A DNA stretch of 19,366 nucleotides from Flavobacteriales bacterium (lineage in GTDB: Bacteria > Bacteroidota > Bacteroidia > Flavobacteriales > Flavobacteriaceae). Positions 1-7,250 of the stretch are shown here, piece after piece. The position numbers were made by a program, and so were the translations under genes. The stretch covers positions 1 through 19,366 of the forward strand of contig WTIY01000193.1 of assembly GCA_011525065.1 (NCBI GenBank), read 5' to 3'. A model generated the notes under the pieces. The model did not search any database. It was not told where the DNA came from and worked only from the letters and a program-made list of their open reading frames with translations. Within the stretch, counting starts at the first letter, position 1. Every line of letters starts with the position of its first letter.

Positions 1-202
1 TCTAAAGATATAAAAATATTTAGTTTATCTACAATCAAAACCCAATCGAATTTAGCGGTGGGATTCCGTTCAAAGCAGCGTAAAATAGTGAGGTTAAATG
101 ATTCTCTATCAAAATTTAACCTTAACTTAAAACCGCGAAATAAATCCACAGAATTCACAGGGCTAATGTGACGTGTTTCTATCCACCCATCCACCTTAAA
201 AT
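1..202. other. left-edge region with ambiguous open sequence
   Basis: This AT-rich stretch is open on both strands. On the plus strand a frame runs in from the left edge and ends at a TGA at 169-171. It would be the last 56 codons of a Lys/Ser/Asn-rich protein, 31 bases before the glycosylase gene. On the minus strand a frame is open from a GTG at 194 to the left edge, about 64 codons, and could be the start of a divergent gene. The two frames are codon-aligned mirrors, so at least one is a shadow. I recognise neither product, and neither start has a convincing promoter. A partial gene here is possible but not established. Confidence 0.3.
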
Positions 203-823
203 ATGAATCAAATAAATTTCTCTCAAGCGCTAAAATCTCTATCGAAAGATCCTGTAATGGCCTATTTGGCAGAGCAATTTGGCCATGAAATTACCTTGAG
301 TGACCGTTATGAAACTGATCATGCCAAGGCGCTGGCCCTATTGGTAGTGGAACAACAAGTCAGTTTCAAGGCGGCCCAGACCATTAAAGCCCGTTTTTTG
401 ACGCTCATCGATGGCTTGAATCATTCACAAATTTTGGCCCTGGATCATGACTTGGTACAAGGTGTGGGCCTGTCCAACAGAAAGGTCGAATACATCAAAA
501 ATATTTATGCTCATTTTAGTGAAAAGCCCAGAGATTACGGGTCAAAAACAGCGGAAGAAATTTATCGCTCTCTGATTGATATAAAGGGAGTCGGTCGTTG
601 GACCATTGAAATGTTTTTGATTTTTGTCATGGGGGCGCCCGACATTTTCTCCAAAGGAGATTTGGCCCTGATCAACAGCATCAAAAAAAACTACGCCATG
701 GATCCACTCAGCGATCAAGATTTGGACCGTCTGATTGAACGTTGGCGCCCATTTAATACCGCAGCCTCCTTATTGCTTTGGTGCTCAATCGAGCAGAAGA
801 ATTTTTATTCACCGGGCAAATAA
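203..823 (+). CDS. DNA-3-methyladenine glycosylase, AlkA-like (HhH-GPD family)
   Basis: This 206-residue protein should excise alkylated purines such as 3-methyladenine from DNA, the first step of base excision repair in the cytoplasm. The helix-hairpin-helix is visible at about residues 125-141 (IDIKGVGRWTIEMFLIF), and the HhH-GPD catalytic Asp is most likely Asp153 in FSKGDLAL. The EQQVS segment (50-54) and the WRPFNTAASLLLW segment (181-193) match conserved AlkA positions. It is shorter than E. coli AlkA (282 residues) because it lacks that protein's N-terminal domain; such compact forms are common in bacteria. The ATG at 203 is taken because the family match starts right after it. There is no clear Shine-Dalgarno, which is normal in Bacteroidota. 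It converges on a small minus-strand gene. The family assignment is firm; the exact lesion range is not readable from sequence. Confidence 0.9.
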   Translation: MNQINFSQALKSLSKDPVMAYLAEQFGHEITLSDRYETDHAKALALLVVEQQVSFKAAQTIKARFLTLIDGLNHSQILALDHDLVQGVGLSNRKVEYIKNIYAHFSEKPRDYGSKTAEEIYRSLIDIKGVGRWTIEMFLIFVMGAPDIFSKGDLALINSIKKNYAMDPLSDQDLDRLIERWRPFNTAASLLLWCSIEQKNFYSPGK

Positions 824-864
824 TTCGGGTAGATCGCTTTCTGCGCAATGGACTGGGCCCTGGT

Positions 865-1011
865 TTAACGATCAAATATGCGCCACATGAAATAGACCCC
901 CAAAGACCCCAGGCCTAAAACTAATAGGTACTGGGCAAACTGCCAGGACATCAATTTAAACAAAGCGGCAAAGCAGCTCATAGCAAAACCGAAGTACTTT
1001 AATTTTTCCAT
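865..1011 (-). CDS. small membrane protein, 48 residues
   Basis: This short gene encodes 48 residues and ends in TAA. The start is MEKLKYFGFAMSCFAALFKL, followed by a second hydrophobic stretch (about 28-45) and a basic end, WRIFDR. It is therefore predicted to span the inner membrane once or twice. The FKLMSW segment (18-23) recalls the FKIMHWP motif at the end of the first membrane helix of GldL and of several short Bacteroidota membrane proteins. I infer a distant resemblance only, not a gliding function. It lies 49 bases downstream of tRNA-Ser on the same strand, with no obvious terminator or separate promoter between, so it may ride on the tRNA transcript. There is no Shine-Dalgarno. The coherent hydrophobic pattern, charged ends and clean start and stop argue for a real gene. 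Confidence 0.6.
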   Translation of the reverse strand: MEKLKYFGFAMSCFAALFKLMSWQFAQYLLVLGLGSLGVYFMWRIFDR

Positions 1012-1060
1012 GGTCACAACACAAAGACACAAAAACAAGCCCTGGCCTATTGATCTTTAG

Positions 1061-1148
1061 CAGAGAGGAAGGGATTCGAACCCTCGATACGCTTTTGGCG
1101 TATACACACTTTCCAGGCGTGCGCCTTCGACCACTCGGCCACCTCTCT
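1061..1148 (-). tRNA. tRNA-Ser (anticodon GGA)
   Basis: The minus strand folds as a class II tRNA of 88 bases. The acceptor stem AGAGAGG (1148-1142) pairs with CCTCTCT (1068-1062), and the discriminator base is G at 1061. The anticodon stem CACGC/GTGTG encloses the loop CTGGAAA, giving anticodon GGA, which reads UCC and UCU serine codons. The long variable arm (TATACGCCAAAAGCGTAT) is the serine hallmark, and the T-arm GGGTTCGAATCCC is intact. The 3' CCA is not encoded (CTA follows the discriminator), so it must be added after transcription. Confidence 0.97.
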
Positions 1149-1176
1149 AAATCCGAACCATTACATGCTCGGGGCG

Positions 1177-1206
1177 CAAATATCGCAAAAAAAAGATGTC
1201 CATCAA
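1177..1206 (-). promoter_or_regulatory. probable promoter of tRNA-Ser
   Basis: Read on the minus strand, TTG at 1206-1204 is followed by 19 bases and then GATATTTG (1184-1177). This matches the Bacteroidota pattern TTG-N(17-23)-TAnnTTTG with one mismatch, in the first base of the -7 box. Transcription would start near 1170, leaving a leader of about 22 bases before the mature tRNA 5' end. Assigned by pattern only. Confidence 0.45.
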
Positions 1207-1264
1207 GACTCGAGATCCAATTTCATGGATTTCAATACTGATCTTATGGGTCACTCAAAGGCTT

Positions 1265-1289
1265 GGTGAAATCACAAAGAAATTTCACC
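1265..1289 (-). terminator. possible stem-loop at the end of ansA
   Basis: An 8-base perfect inverted repeat (GGTGAAAT at 1265-1272, ATTTCACC at 1282-1289) with a 9-base loop spans the last codons and stop of ansA. No T-run follows it on the minus strand. It may be an RNA 3'-end stabiliser or a weak terminator, or simply coding sequence. Confidence 0.3.
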
Positions 1290-2297
1290 CGCCAAAGATC
1301 GGGCAAATTGTTCCCGAATGCCCTCCATGGTCTCATTGAAGCCAATCAGGTACATGAGTTTGGTCAAGGCCGCCTCTGTGGTCATGTCTCCACCAGAAAT
1401 AACCCCCATATGCATTAGGCTACTGGAGGTTTCATAAAGCCCCTGCTCGACAGACCCCCCTGAACACTGGGTGACATTAACCACAGGAATACTTCTGGAA
1501 ATGACGCGCTCAATGGGTGCAAGAAATTCTTGGGCGTTGGGCACATTTCCACTGCCGAAGGTTTCCAAGACCACCCCTCGAATTTCGGGTGCACTCAACA
1601 TATGGTCCAGAATCGCTGGTGTCAGTCCTGGGAATATCTTGATTAAAATCACTGGCGCATCCATTTGATGACGCACAACGAGTTGGGTGTTTTTCGATCG
1701 CCAGAGCAAGCCTTTATTAAAACTCAAATGCACACCACTTTCGGCCAATGGTGCATGATTGAATGAGGCGAATGCCTCGAAATGCTCGGCGTTGATTTTG
1801 GTGGTACGATTACCGCGATACAGCTTGTATTCAAAGTAAATACAAACCTCTTGAATCAGGGCTACAGACTCTTGTCTCATAGCCGCTAATTGAATGGCGG
1901 TAATCAAATTTTCTTTGGCGTCGGTTCGCAAATCACCGATCGGCAATTGAGATCCCGTCAAAATCACTGGCTTGGTTAAACCCTGTAACATAAAACTGAG
2001 CGCCGATGCCGAATAGGCCATGGTGTCACTTCCGTGAAGCAGGACAAAGCCATCGGCCTTATCGTAATGTTGTTCGATGATCTGGGCCATCATGCCCCAA
2101 TGCGAGGGGTTCAGATTAGAACTGTCTTCAGGCGTTTCGAAAGAGATGGTCTCGATGCTACAATCTAAAAGATTGAGCTCAGGGATTTGTTTGAGCAGCT
2201 GATCAAAGTCAAACGCCTTGAGGGTTCCAGAAGAAAAATCACGAATCATACCGATGGTTCCTCCGGTATAGATCAGCAGTATGTGCGGCTTTTTCAT
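1272..2297 (-). CDS. ansA: L-asparaginase, type I (cytoplasmic)
   Basis: It hydrolyses L-asparagine to aspartate and ammonia. The 341-residue length fits the cytoplasmic type I enzymes, and there is no signal peptide. The first active-site motif is IYTGGTIGM (residues 9-17, nucleophile Thr14 or Thr11 by alignment). The second is HGSDTMAYSASALSFML (88-104). A third conserved block, LYRGNRTTK, ends at Lys167, equivalent to the catalytic lysine. The second motif has Ser90 where the textbook enzymes have Thr (HGTDT); Ser keeps the hydroxyl, so activity is expected. The start ATG overlaps the tatD stop (ATGA, 2297-2294), indicating translational coupling to tatD. The C-terminal half matches the smaller domain, which carries the allosteric site in E. 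coli AnsA; I cannot tell whether regulation is kept. Confidence 0.93.
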   Translation of the reverse strand: MKKPHILLIYTGGTIGMIRDFSSGTLKAFDFDQLLKQIPELNLLDCSIETISFETPEDSSNLNPSHWGMMAQIIEQHYDKADGFVLLHGSDTMAYSASALSFMLQGLTKPVILTGSQLPIGDLRTDAKENLITAIQLAAMRQESVALIQEVCIYFEYKLYRGNRTTKINAEHFEAFASFNHAPLAESGVHLSFNKGLLWRSKNTQLVVRHQMDAPVILIKIFPGLTPAILDHMLSAPEIRGVVLETFGSGNVPNAQEFLAPIERVISRSIPVVNVTQCSGGSVEQGLYETSSSLMHMGVISGGDMTTEAALTKLMYLIGFNETMEGIREQFARSLAGEISL

Positions 2298-3061
2298 GAC
2301 TTAAAAATAGTATGTGCATTTGCCGTGGTTATCTCAGCAACTTGCGCCAATGGGCAATCGTAAATCTGAGCAACACGCTCGGCTACATGATAAAGATAAG
2401 CACTTTCGTTGCGTTTCCCGCGAAAAGGAGTTGGGGCCAAATAAGGACTATCGGTTTCGAGAACCAAGTGCTTCAAGGGAATCTGAGATAAAAATTGATC
2501 AATTTTACTGTTTTTAAAAGTCGTCACACCACCGATTCCAAGGCTCAGTCCCAAGTCAATAATGTGTTGGGCTTGTTCAAGTGCCCCAGAAAAACAATGG
2601 AAAATACCCTTTGGCAGTGGCCCTTTGACAGCAGCCAAAACCTCAAAAATTTCATCAAAAGAATTCCGGCAATGAATCACGATAGGCAATTCAAACTCTT
2701 GAGCCCACAGGATTTGTTGCGCAAAGGCTTCTTGTTGCCATGGCAGGGTGCTCTGCTCCCAATAGAGATCGATACCAATTTCGCCAACAGCACAAAAAGA
2801 CCCATGGGATAATTGGTCATGCACATGATCCAATTCATCCGCGTAATTCTCTTTAACGGAGGTCGGATGTAACCCCATCATTAAGTGCATGCGCTCGGGA
2901 AAACGTCGCTTTAAGGCATGCATGGCTTGAGTGGTTTCTGAATCAATCGCTGGCAAATAAAACGCTTCTATCCCCAGATCTACTGCCCGCGCTACAACAG
3001 CCTCAATGTCCTGAGAAAACTCAGGTAAATACAAATGGGTATGAGTATCAACTAAGGTCAT
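2294..3061 (-). CDS. tatD: TatD-family metal-dependent hydrolase/DNase
   Basis: This is a TIM-barrel, metal-dependent hydrolase of the TatD family, whose members act as 3'-5' DNases and are tied to DNA repair or quality control. It has 255 residues counting from the ATG at 3061. The metal ligands are all present: DTHTH (His7, His9), GEIGID (Glu94), IHCRNS (His130), FHCFSG (His155) and ETDSPYLAP (Asp204). A longer reading from a TTG at 3079 adds six residues, but the ATG is preferred because VDTHTH lies close to the N-terminus in this family and CCGGGGA precedes the ATG at about SD distance. It overlaps ansA by 4 bases and lies 72 bases downstream of sucB. No promoter is evident in that gap, so readthrough from the suc genes is possible. 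The true substrate cannot be told from sequence. Confidence 0.92.
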   Translation of the reverse strand: MTLVDTHTHLYLPEFSQDIEAVVARAVDLGIEAFYLPAIDSETTQAMHALKRRFPERMHLMMGLHPTSVKENYADELDHVHDQLSHGSFCAVGEIGIDLYWEQSTLPWQQEAFAQQILWAQEFELPIVIHCRNSFDEIFEVLAAVKGPLPKGIFHCFSGALEQAQHIIDLGLSLGIGGVTTFKNSKIDQFLSQIPLKHLVLETDSPYLAPTPFRGKRNESAYLYHVAERVAQIYDCPLAQVAEITTANAHTIFKS

Positions 3062-3133
3062 GCTATATCCCCGGAACAACGACTTAAGATTGGGCCATTG
3101 TTTTGTGGTTTATTTTTTGAGCCAAGTCAGGAT

Positions 3134-4342
3134 CTAAAGCTCTAGCGCCTTCTTTGGGTCACCGTTCATCAGTATCTCTATAGGGTTTTCCAAGGCCTCT
3201 TTTACGGCCACTAAAAATCCTACCGACTCTCGTCCATCGATGATGCGCTGGTCGTAACTCAGGGCCACATACATAATCGGGGCAATCGCGACCTTGCCAT
3301 CCTTAACCACGGGACGCTCCACAATGTTATGCATGCCTAAAATTCCAGATTGTGGTGGATTAATGATCGGTGTGGACAACATACTGCCAAAGACCCCTCC
3401 GTTCGATATCGTAAAGGTTCCCCCGGTCATTTCATCTACGGTGATTTGCCCATCGCGCGCGCGTAATGCCAATCGCTTTACTTCGGCTTCTACACCGCGA
3501 AAACTCAATTGTTCCGCGTTGCGAATTACCGGAACCATAAGCCCTTTGGGGCCAGAAACTGCAATCGAAATGTCCTTGTAGTCATAAGTAATTTTATAAT
3601 CGCCATCTATCATAGAATTCACATCAGGGAACAGTTCTAGAGCCCTCACTACGGCCAAAGTAAAAAATGACATGAATCCAAGACTCACCTCGTGCTTGGT
3701 TTTAAAGGCCTCCTTGTGGGCTTTGCGCAAGTCAAAAATCGCGCTCATGTCAACCTCATTAAACGTGGTCAACATGGCCGTTTCATTTTTGGCAGAAACC
3801 AAACGCTCAGCAACTTTTCTACGGAGCATTGAAAGTTTTTGGCGGCTCGCACCACGGTCCTCTGAAGCGGCACTCCCCATAGCGGGAACCCCTTTGACCA
3901 CGTCGTCTTTCAAAATTCTACCGTCCCGTCCTGAACCCACTATTTGATCCGGAGAAAGCCCTTTTTCGTCCATCAGTTTCTTCGCCGCTGGGGAAGGAGT
4001 CCCTGTTGCATAAGTCGTAGTCGATTTTGGGGTTGGTGCTGACGCTGGCACTGGTGCTTCGGCCTTTTGAGTGGACGGTTTAGTAGACGCTTGACCCTCG
4101 GGGCGTTCAGCAGCTGTATCGATCAAACAAACCACTTGACCCACAGCCACAGCGTCACCTTCCTCTGCTTTGAGGGTGACAATACCGCTGGCCTCAGCGG
4201 GTAATTCTAAGGTGGCTTTGTCACTATCAACTTCTGCAATAGCTTGATCTTTTTCGACATAATCGCCATCGGAGACCAGCCACTCTGCAATTTCAACTTC
4301 GGTAATCGATTCGCCCGGAGAGGGCACTTTCATTTCTAACAT
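3134..4342 (-). CDS. sucB: 2-oxoglutarate dehydrogenase E2 (dihydrolipoyl succinyltransferase)
   Basis: This is the core transferase of the 2-oxoglutarate dehydrogenase complex, passing succinyl groups from E1 to CoA through a lipoyl arm (TCA cycle). In order it has: one lipoyl domain (residues 1-76) with Lys42 in EVDSDKATLEL; an Ala/Pro/Thr-rich linker (about 80-115); a peripheral-subunit binding domain (about 116-150, including VGSGRDGRILKDDV); and the acyltransferase domain (about 170-402). SNGGVFGSMLSTPIINPP is typical of E2. At 402 residues it is normal for one lipoyl domain. The oddity is the active-site motif, which reads SYDQRIIDG instead of the usual SYDHRIIDG: the catalytic His is Gln365 (codon CAG, 3250-3248), while Asp369 is kept. 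It starts 14 bases after sucA and is surely co-transcribed. The lipoylation motif and neighbour favour 2-oxoglutarate over pyruvate as substrate. Confidence 0.95.
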   Translation of the reverse strand: MLEMKVPSPGESITEVEIAEWLVSDGDYVEKDQAIAEVDSDKATLELPAEASGIVTLKAEEGDAVAVGQVVCLIDTAAERPEGQASTKPSTQKAEAPVPASAPTPKSTTTYATGTPSPAAKKLMDEKGLSPDQIVGSGRDGRILKDDVVKGVPAMGSAASEDRGASRQKLSMLRRKVAERLVSAKNETAMLTTFNEVDMSAIFDLRKAHKEAFKTKHEVSLGFMSFFTLAVVRALELFPDVNSMIDGDYKITYDYKDISIAVSGPKGLMVPVIRNAEQLSFRGVEAEVKRLALRARDGQITVDEMTGGTFTISNGGVFGSMLSTPIINPPQSGILGMHNIVERPVVKDGKVAIAPIMYVALSYDQRIIDGRESVGFLVAVKEALENPIEILMNGDPKKALEL

Positions 4343-4356
4343 AATACAACGTTTTC

Positions 4357-7104
4357 TTATGGTGTATTGGGTGTGTCAAAGACACTGTCTAAAACTTTTT
4401 TATGACGAGCTTTTGAGCGCGTGCTGCTTCCTGCTGCAGGCGAACTGTGCACGTTTCGAGAAGCCAACCGCAAGCGGGTGGCTTTAAAATTCATCAACAT
4501 ATAACTCCATGCCCCCATATTGGCAGGTTCTTCCTGAGCCCATACGTAATCCTCTGCATTTGGGTAGGCCTTGATGATGGCTTCTATTTCATTTTCAGGT
4601 AATGGGAACAATTGCTCCAATCGCACTAAAGCCACATCGTTTCGCCCATTTTCCTCTCTACGCTGGGTCATGTCGTAATAAAATTTACCCGTACAGAAAA
4701 CCACTGAGCGCACCTTTTCTTTCTCGCAGAATTGATCGTCAATGACTGGCATAAATCGACCTTCGGCTAGGGATTCTCGGGTGGAAATCACATCGGGATG
4801 ACGCAATAAACTCTTAGGAGTAAAGACAATCAGTGGCTTTCTAAACATCCACTTCATGTGTCGACGCAATAAATGAAAGAAATTGGCTGGTGTGGTCACA
4901 TCAGCCACAATCATATTTTGTCTCGAACAAAGCTGGAGATAGCGTTCCATTCGCGCACTGGAGTGCTCGGACCCCTGGCCTTCATAACCATGTGGCAAAA
5001 GCATGACCAAACCATTTTGAATTTTCCACTTACTCTCGGCAGCAGAAATATATTGATCCAGCATGATCTGTGCTCCATTAGAAAAGTCTCCAAATTGAGC
5101 TTCCCATATGGTTAAGGTTTTTGGCGAAGCCATGGCATAACCATAATCAAACCCCACCACAGCATATTCAGAGAGCAAGGAATTGTAGATGTCCATATTG
5201 CCTGGAAGCCCCAAGGTGTTGTGCAGGTTGATTTCCTCTAAATCATCTTCTGTTTTCTTGATGGCGTGTCGGTGTGAAAATGTCCCGCGCTCAACATCTT
5301 GACCTGAAATCCTAACATTAAAGCCCTCTGCCATTAAGGTGGCGTAAGCCAAAAGTTCTCCAAGGGCCCAGTCCAAGCGATTGTCCTTGAAATACCGGTC
5401 ATGTCGGTCCTGAATGATGCGCTGAATTTTCTTGATGAATTTTTTGCCCTCAGGCAACTCAGTGATGCCTTTAGCCAATCGGTCCAGTTCCTTTTGGTCA
5501 AATGTGGTGTCCACTGACTTTAAAATGTCTTCTGCTTTGGCCAGGTGATACTCTGCCCAGTCGTCGGCCAATATTTCGGTCACCACCGTTTTCTCCTTCT
5601 CTCTTGAGGCAGCCAAATCATCTTCAAGGGTATTCTTGTAGGCCCGTTCAATGGCGGGAACATGGCTTTGATCAATCACGCCCTCTGCCATAAGCTGATC
5701 TGCATAGAGGTCCCGTGGGTTTTTATGACGCCCGATGGCCTTGTACAAACTCGGCTGGGTAAATCTAGGTTCATCTCCTTCGTTGTGTCCGTATTTTCTA
5801 TAGCCCAGGACATCGATAAATACGTCGCGCCCAAAAGTCATTCTAAAGTCTAAAGCAAATTTAAACGCATGACAAACAGCCTCTGCATCATCGGCATTAA
5901 CATGCAAAACCGGAGATAAAGTCACTTTGCCGACATCGGTACAATAAGTGGATGAACGCGCGTCCAAGTAATTTGTGGTGAATCCCACCTGATTGTTGGC
6001 CACAATGTGAATGGTTCCCCCTGTTTTATAACCGTCGAGTTGGGCCATTTGAATGACTTCGTAAACCACGCCTTGACCAGCCACGGCTGCGTCTCCATGG
6101 ATTAAAATGGGCAAAATCTTCTTGACATCACCACCTAAGGGTCCATCAATTTTTGCTCGGCAAATGCCTTCGACCACCGCATCTACCGCCTCCAAATGTG
6201 AGGGGTTCGGCGCCAAATCCATGCGGATTTTTTGACCCTTATCGGTCTCTCTAAAGCTGGTCCAACCCATGTGGTATTTCACATCCCCGTCAAACAAGTC
6301 GTCCTCGTCGTATTCCTTACTGTCAAATTCACTAAATATGGCCTCGGCCGATTTGCCAAAAATATTGGCCAAAACATTGAGGCGACCACGATGGGCCATC
6401 CCCACGACAAATTGCTCTACCCCTTCTAATGCGCCTAACTCAATGAGCGCATCCAAACCAGGGATAATGGCATCAACCCCCTCGATTGAAAAACGTTTTT
6501 GCCCCACATATTTCGAATGCAAAAAACTCTCAAATGAAATGGCTTGATTGAGTTTATTTAAAATGTGTTTTTTCTCTTCTGGGGAAAATGTCGGGTGATT
6601 GTCATTCACATTCAACCAATTCTGAATCCACTGAATCTCATCAGGATTTCGGATGTACATGTATTCCACCCCAATAGAATCACAATAAATTTGATCCAAA
6701 TGATGACAAATATTACCCAATGTAGTTTTGCCAATACCCAAGATACTTCCCGCTTCAAATTCTCGGTCTAAATCCGCTTCACTTAACCCAAAATTTTCAA
6801 GGGCCAGGCTTGGATGATATTGACGCCGTTCTCGAACGGGGTTGGTTTTAGTAAACAAATGTCCACGTGTTCGATAACCATCAATCAATTTGATGACCTG
6901 AAATTCTTTAAAAACCTGAGGATTAATTTGATCTTGAACCTCTATGCCTAAAGCCGATAATGAGCCGTGTTCTAAGGCAAAATCAAAGCCTTGAAAAAAA
7001 GCCCGCCAACTGGGCTCGACCATGTCTGGCATTTGCAGGTACTTATCGTAAAGCTCAGCGATGTACGAGGGATGTACTGCATTGAGAAATGAAAATCGAT
7101 CCAT
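4357..7104 (-). CDS. sucA: 2-oxoglutarate dehydrogenase E1 (decarboxylating, ThDP-dependent)
   Basis: It decarboxylates 2-oxoglutarate and succinylates the lipoyl group of SucB. The protein has 915 residues, the usual length for the homodimeric E1. The N-terminal segment (FLNAVHPSYIAELYDKYL and following, about 6-45) resembles the E2-binding part of E1o. FVVGMAHRGRLNVLANIFG lies at 232-250. The ThDP/Mg site is GDAAVAGQGV (337-346) with VANNQVGF (368-375). The pyrimidine-binding half contains EAQFGDF and the HGYEGQGSEHSS segment. The C-terminal SSPAAGSSTRSKARHKK is family-typical. The ATG at 7104 is preceded by a good Shine-Dalgarno (AGGAG, 9-base spacing) and a promoter match. It is first in a sucA-sucB pair; no E3 (lpd) gene lies in the window. 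No frameshift or missing key residue seen. Confidence 0.97.
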   Translation of the reverse strand: MDRFSFLNAVHPSYIAELYDKYLQMPDMVEPSWRAFFQGFDFALEHGSLSALGIEVQDQINPQVFKEFQVIKLIDGYRTRGHLFTKTNPVRERRQYHPSLALENFGLSEADLDREFEAGSILGIGKTTLGNICHHLDQIYCDSIGVEYMYIRNPDEIQWIQNWLNVNDNHPTFSPEEKKHILNKLNQAISFESFLHSKYVGQKRFSIEGVDAIIPGLDALIELGALEGVEQFVVGMAHRGRLNVLANIFGKSAEAIFSEFDSKEYDEDDLFDGDVKYHMGWTSFRETDKGQKIRMDLAPNPSHLEAVDAVVEGICRAKIDGPLGGDVKKILPILIHGDAAVAGQGVVYEVIQMAQLDGYKTGGTIHIVANNQVGFTTNYLDARSSTYCTDVGKVTLSPVLHVNADDAEAVCHAFKFALDFRMTFGRDVFIDVLGYRKYGHNEGDEPRFTQPSLYKAIGRHKNPRDLYADQLMAEGVIDQSHVPAIERAYKNTLEDDLAASREKEKTVVTEILADDWAEYHLAKAEDILKSVDTTFDQKELDRLAKGITELPEGKKFIKKIQRIIQDRHDRYFKDNRLDWALGELLAYATLMAEGFNVRISGQDVERGTFSHRHAIKKTEDDLEEINLHNTLGLPGNMDIYNSLLSEYAVVGFDYGYAMASPKTLTIWEAQFGDFSNGAQIMLDQYISAAESKWKIQNGLVMLLPHGYEGQGSEHSSARMERYLQLCSRQNMIVADVTTPANFFHLLRRHMKWMFRKPLIVFTPKSLLRHPDVISTRESLAEGRFMPVIDDQFCEKEKVRSVVFCTGKFYYDMTQRREENGRNDVALVRLEQLFPLPENEIEAIIKAYPNAEDYVWAQEEPANMGAWSYMLMNFKATRLRLASRNVHSSPAAGSSTRSKARHKKVLDSVFDTPNTP

Positions 7105-7113
7105 AAGTTAAAA

Positions 7114-7118
7114 CTCCT
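7114..7118 (-). promoter_or_regulatory. ribosome binding site of sucA
   Basis: AGGAG on the minus strand lies 9 bases upstream of the sucA ATG. It is one of few clear Shine-Dalgarno sequences in the window and supports the 7104 start, consistent with high expression of a TCA-cycle enzyme. Confidence 0.7.
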
Positions 7119-7136
7119 GCTGGGGTTTATGATTTT

Positions 7137-7170
7137 GACAATACAAAAATACAATAAATAGACAATACAA
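7137..7170. repeat. 10-base direct repeat in the sucA promoter
   Basis: GACAATACAA occurs at 7137-7146 and exactly again at 7161-7170, starts 24 bases apart (read TTGTATTGTC on the sucA strand). One copy covers the -33 box, the other overlaps the -7 box. It may be a pair of regulator half-sites or a by-product of AT-rich promoter sequence. Confidence 0.5.
7144..7170 (-). promoter_or_regulatory. promoter of sucAB
   Basis: On the minus strand TTG (7170-7168), a 16-base gap and TATTTTTG (7151-7144) match the Bacteroidota sigma-A pattern TTG-N-TAnnTTTG; the gap is one base under the usual range. Transcription should start near 7138, giving a leader of about 34 bases that includes the ribosome binding site. 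The -33 and -7 boxes each sit inside a copy of a 10-base direct repeat. Confidence 0.55.
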
Positions 7171-7233
7171 GCGGGCTAAACCTCATAATTATCAAGGTGT
7201 CGCCATCCAAATGAAAGGCCAAAAAATAAATTA

Positions 7234-7250
7234 GAAGATCTAGGTCTTTC
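7234..7250 (-). terminator. weak stem-loop at the end of the prenyl synthase gene
   Basis: On the minus strand GAAAGA and TCTTC form a 5-base stem with one bulge; the TAG stop codon falls in the loop. It is followed by TAATTTATTTTTT. The stem is AT-rich and short, so this is only a possible terminator before the sucA promoter. Confidence 0.25.

Noticed and set aside
142..160. DnaA-box-like AAATCCACA and TTCACAG near the left edge
   Set aside because: Only partial matches to TTATCCACA, no cluster, no dnaA or dnaN nearby; not evidence for an origin.
1050..1241. 63-codon plus-strand open frame
   Set aside because: It runs antisense across the whole tRNA-Ser gene, and its peptide (REEGIRTLDTLL) is the familiar false translation of a tRNA complement.
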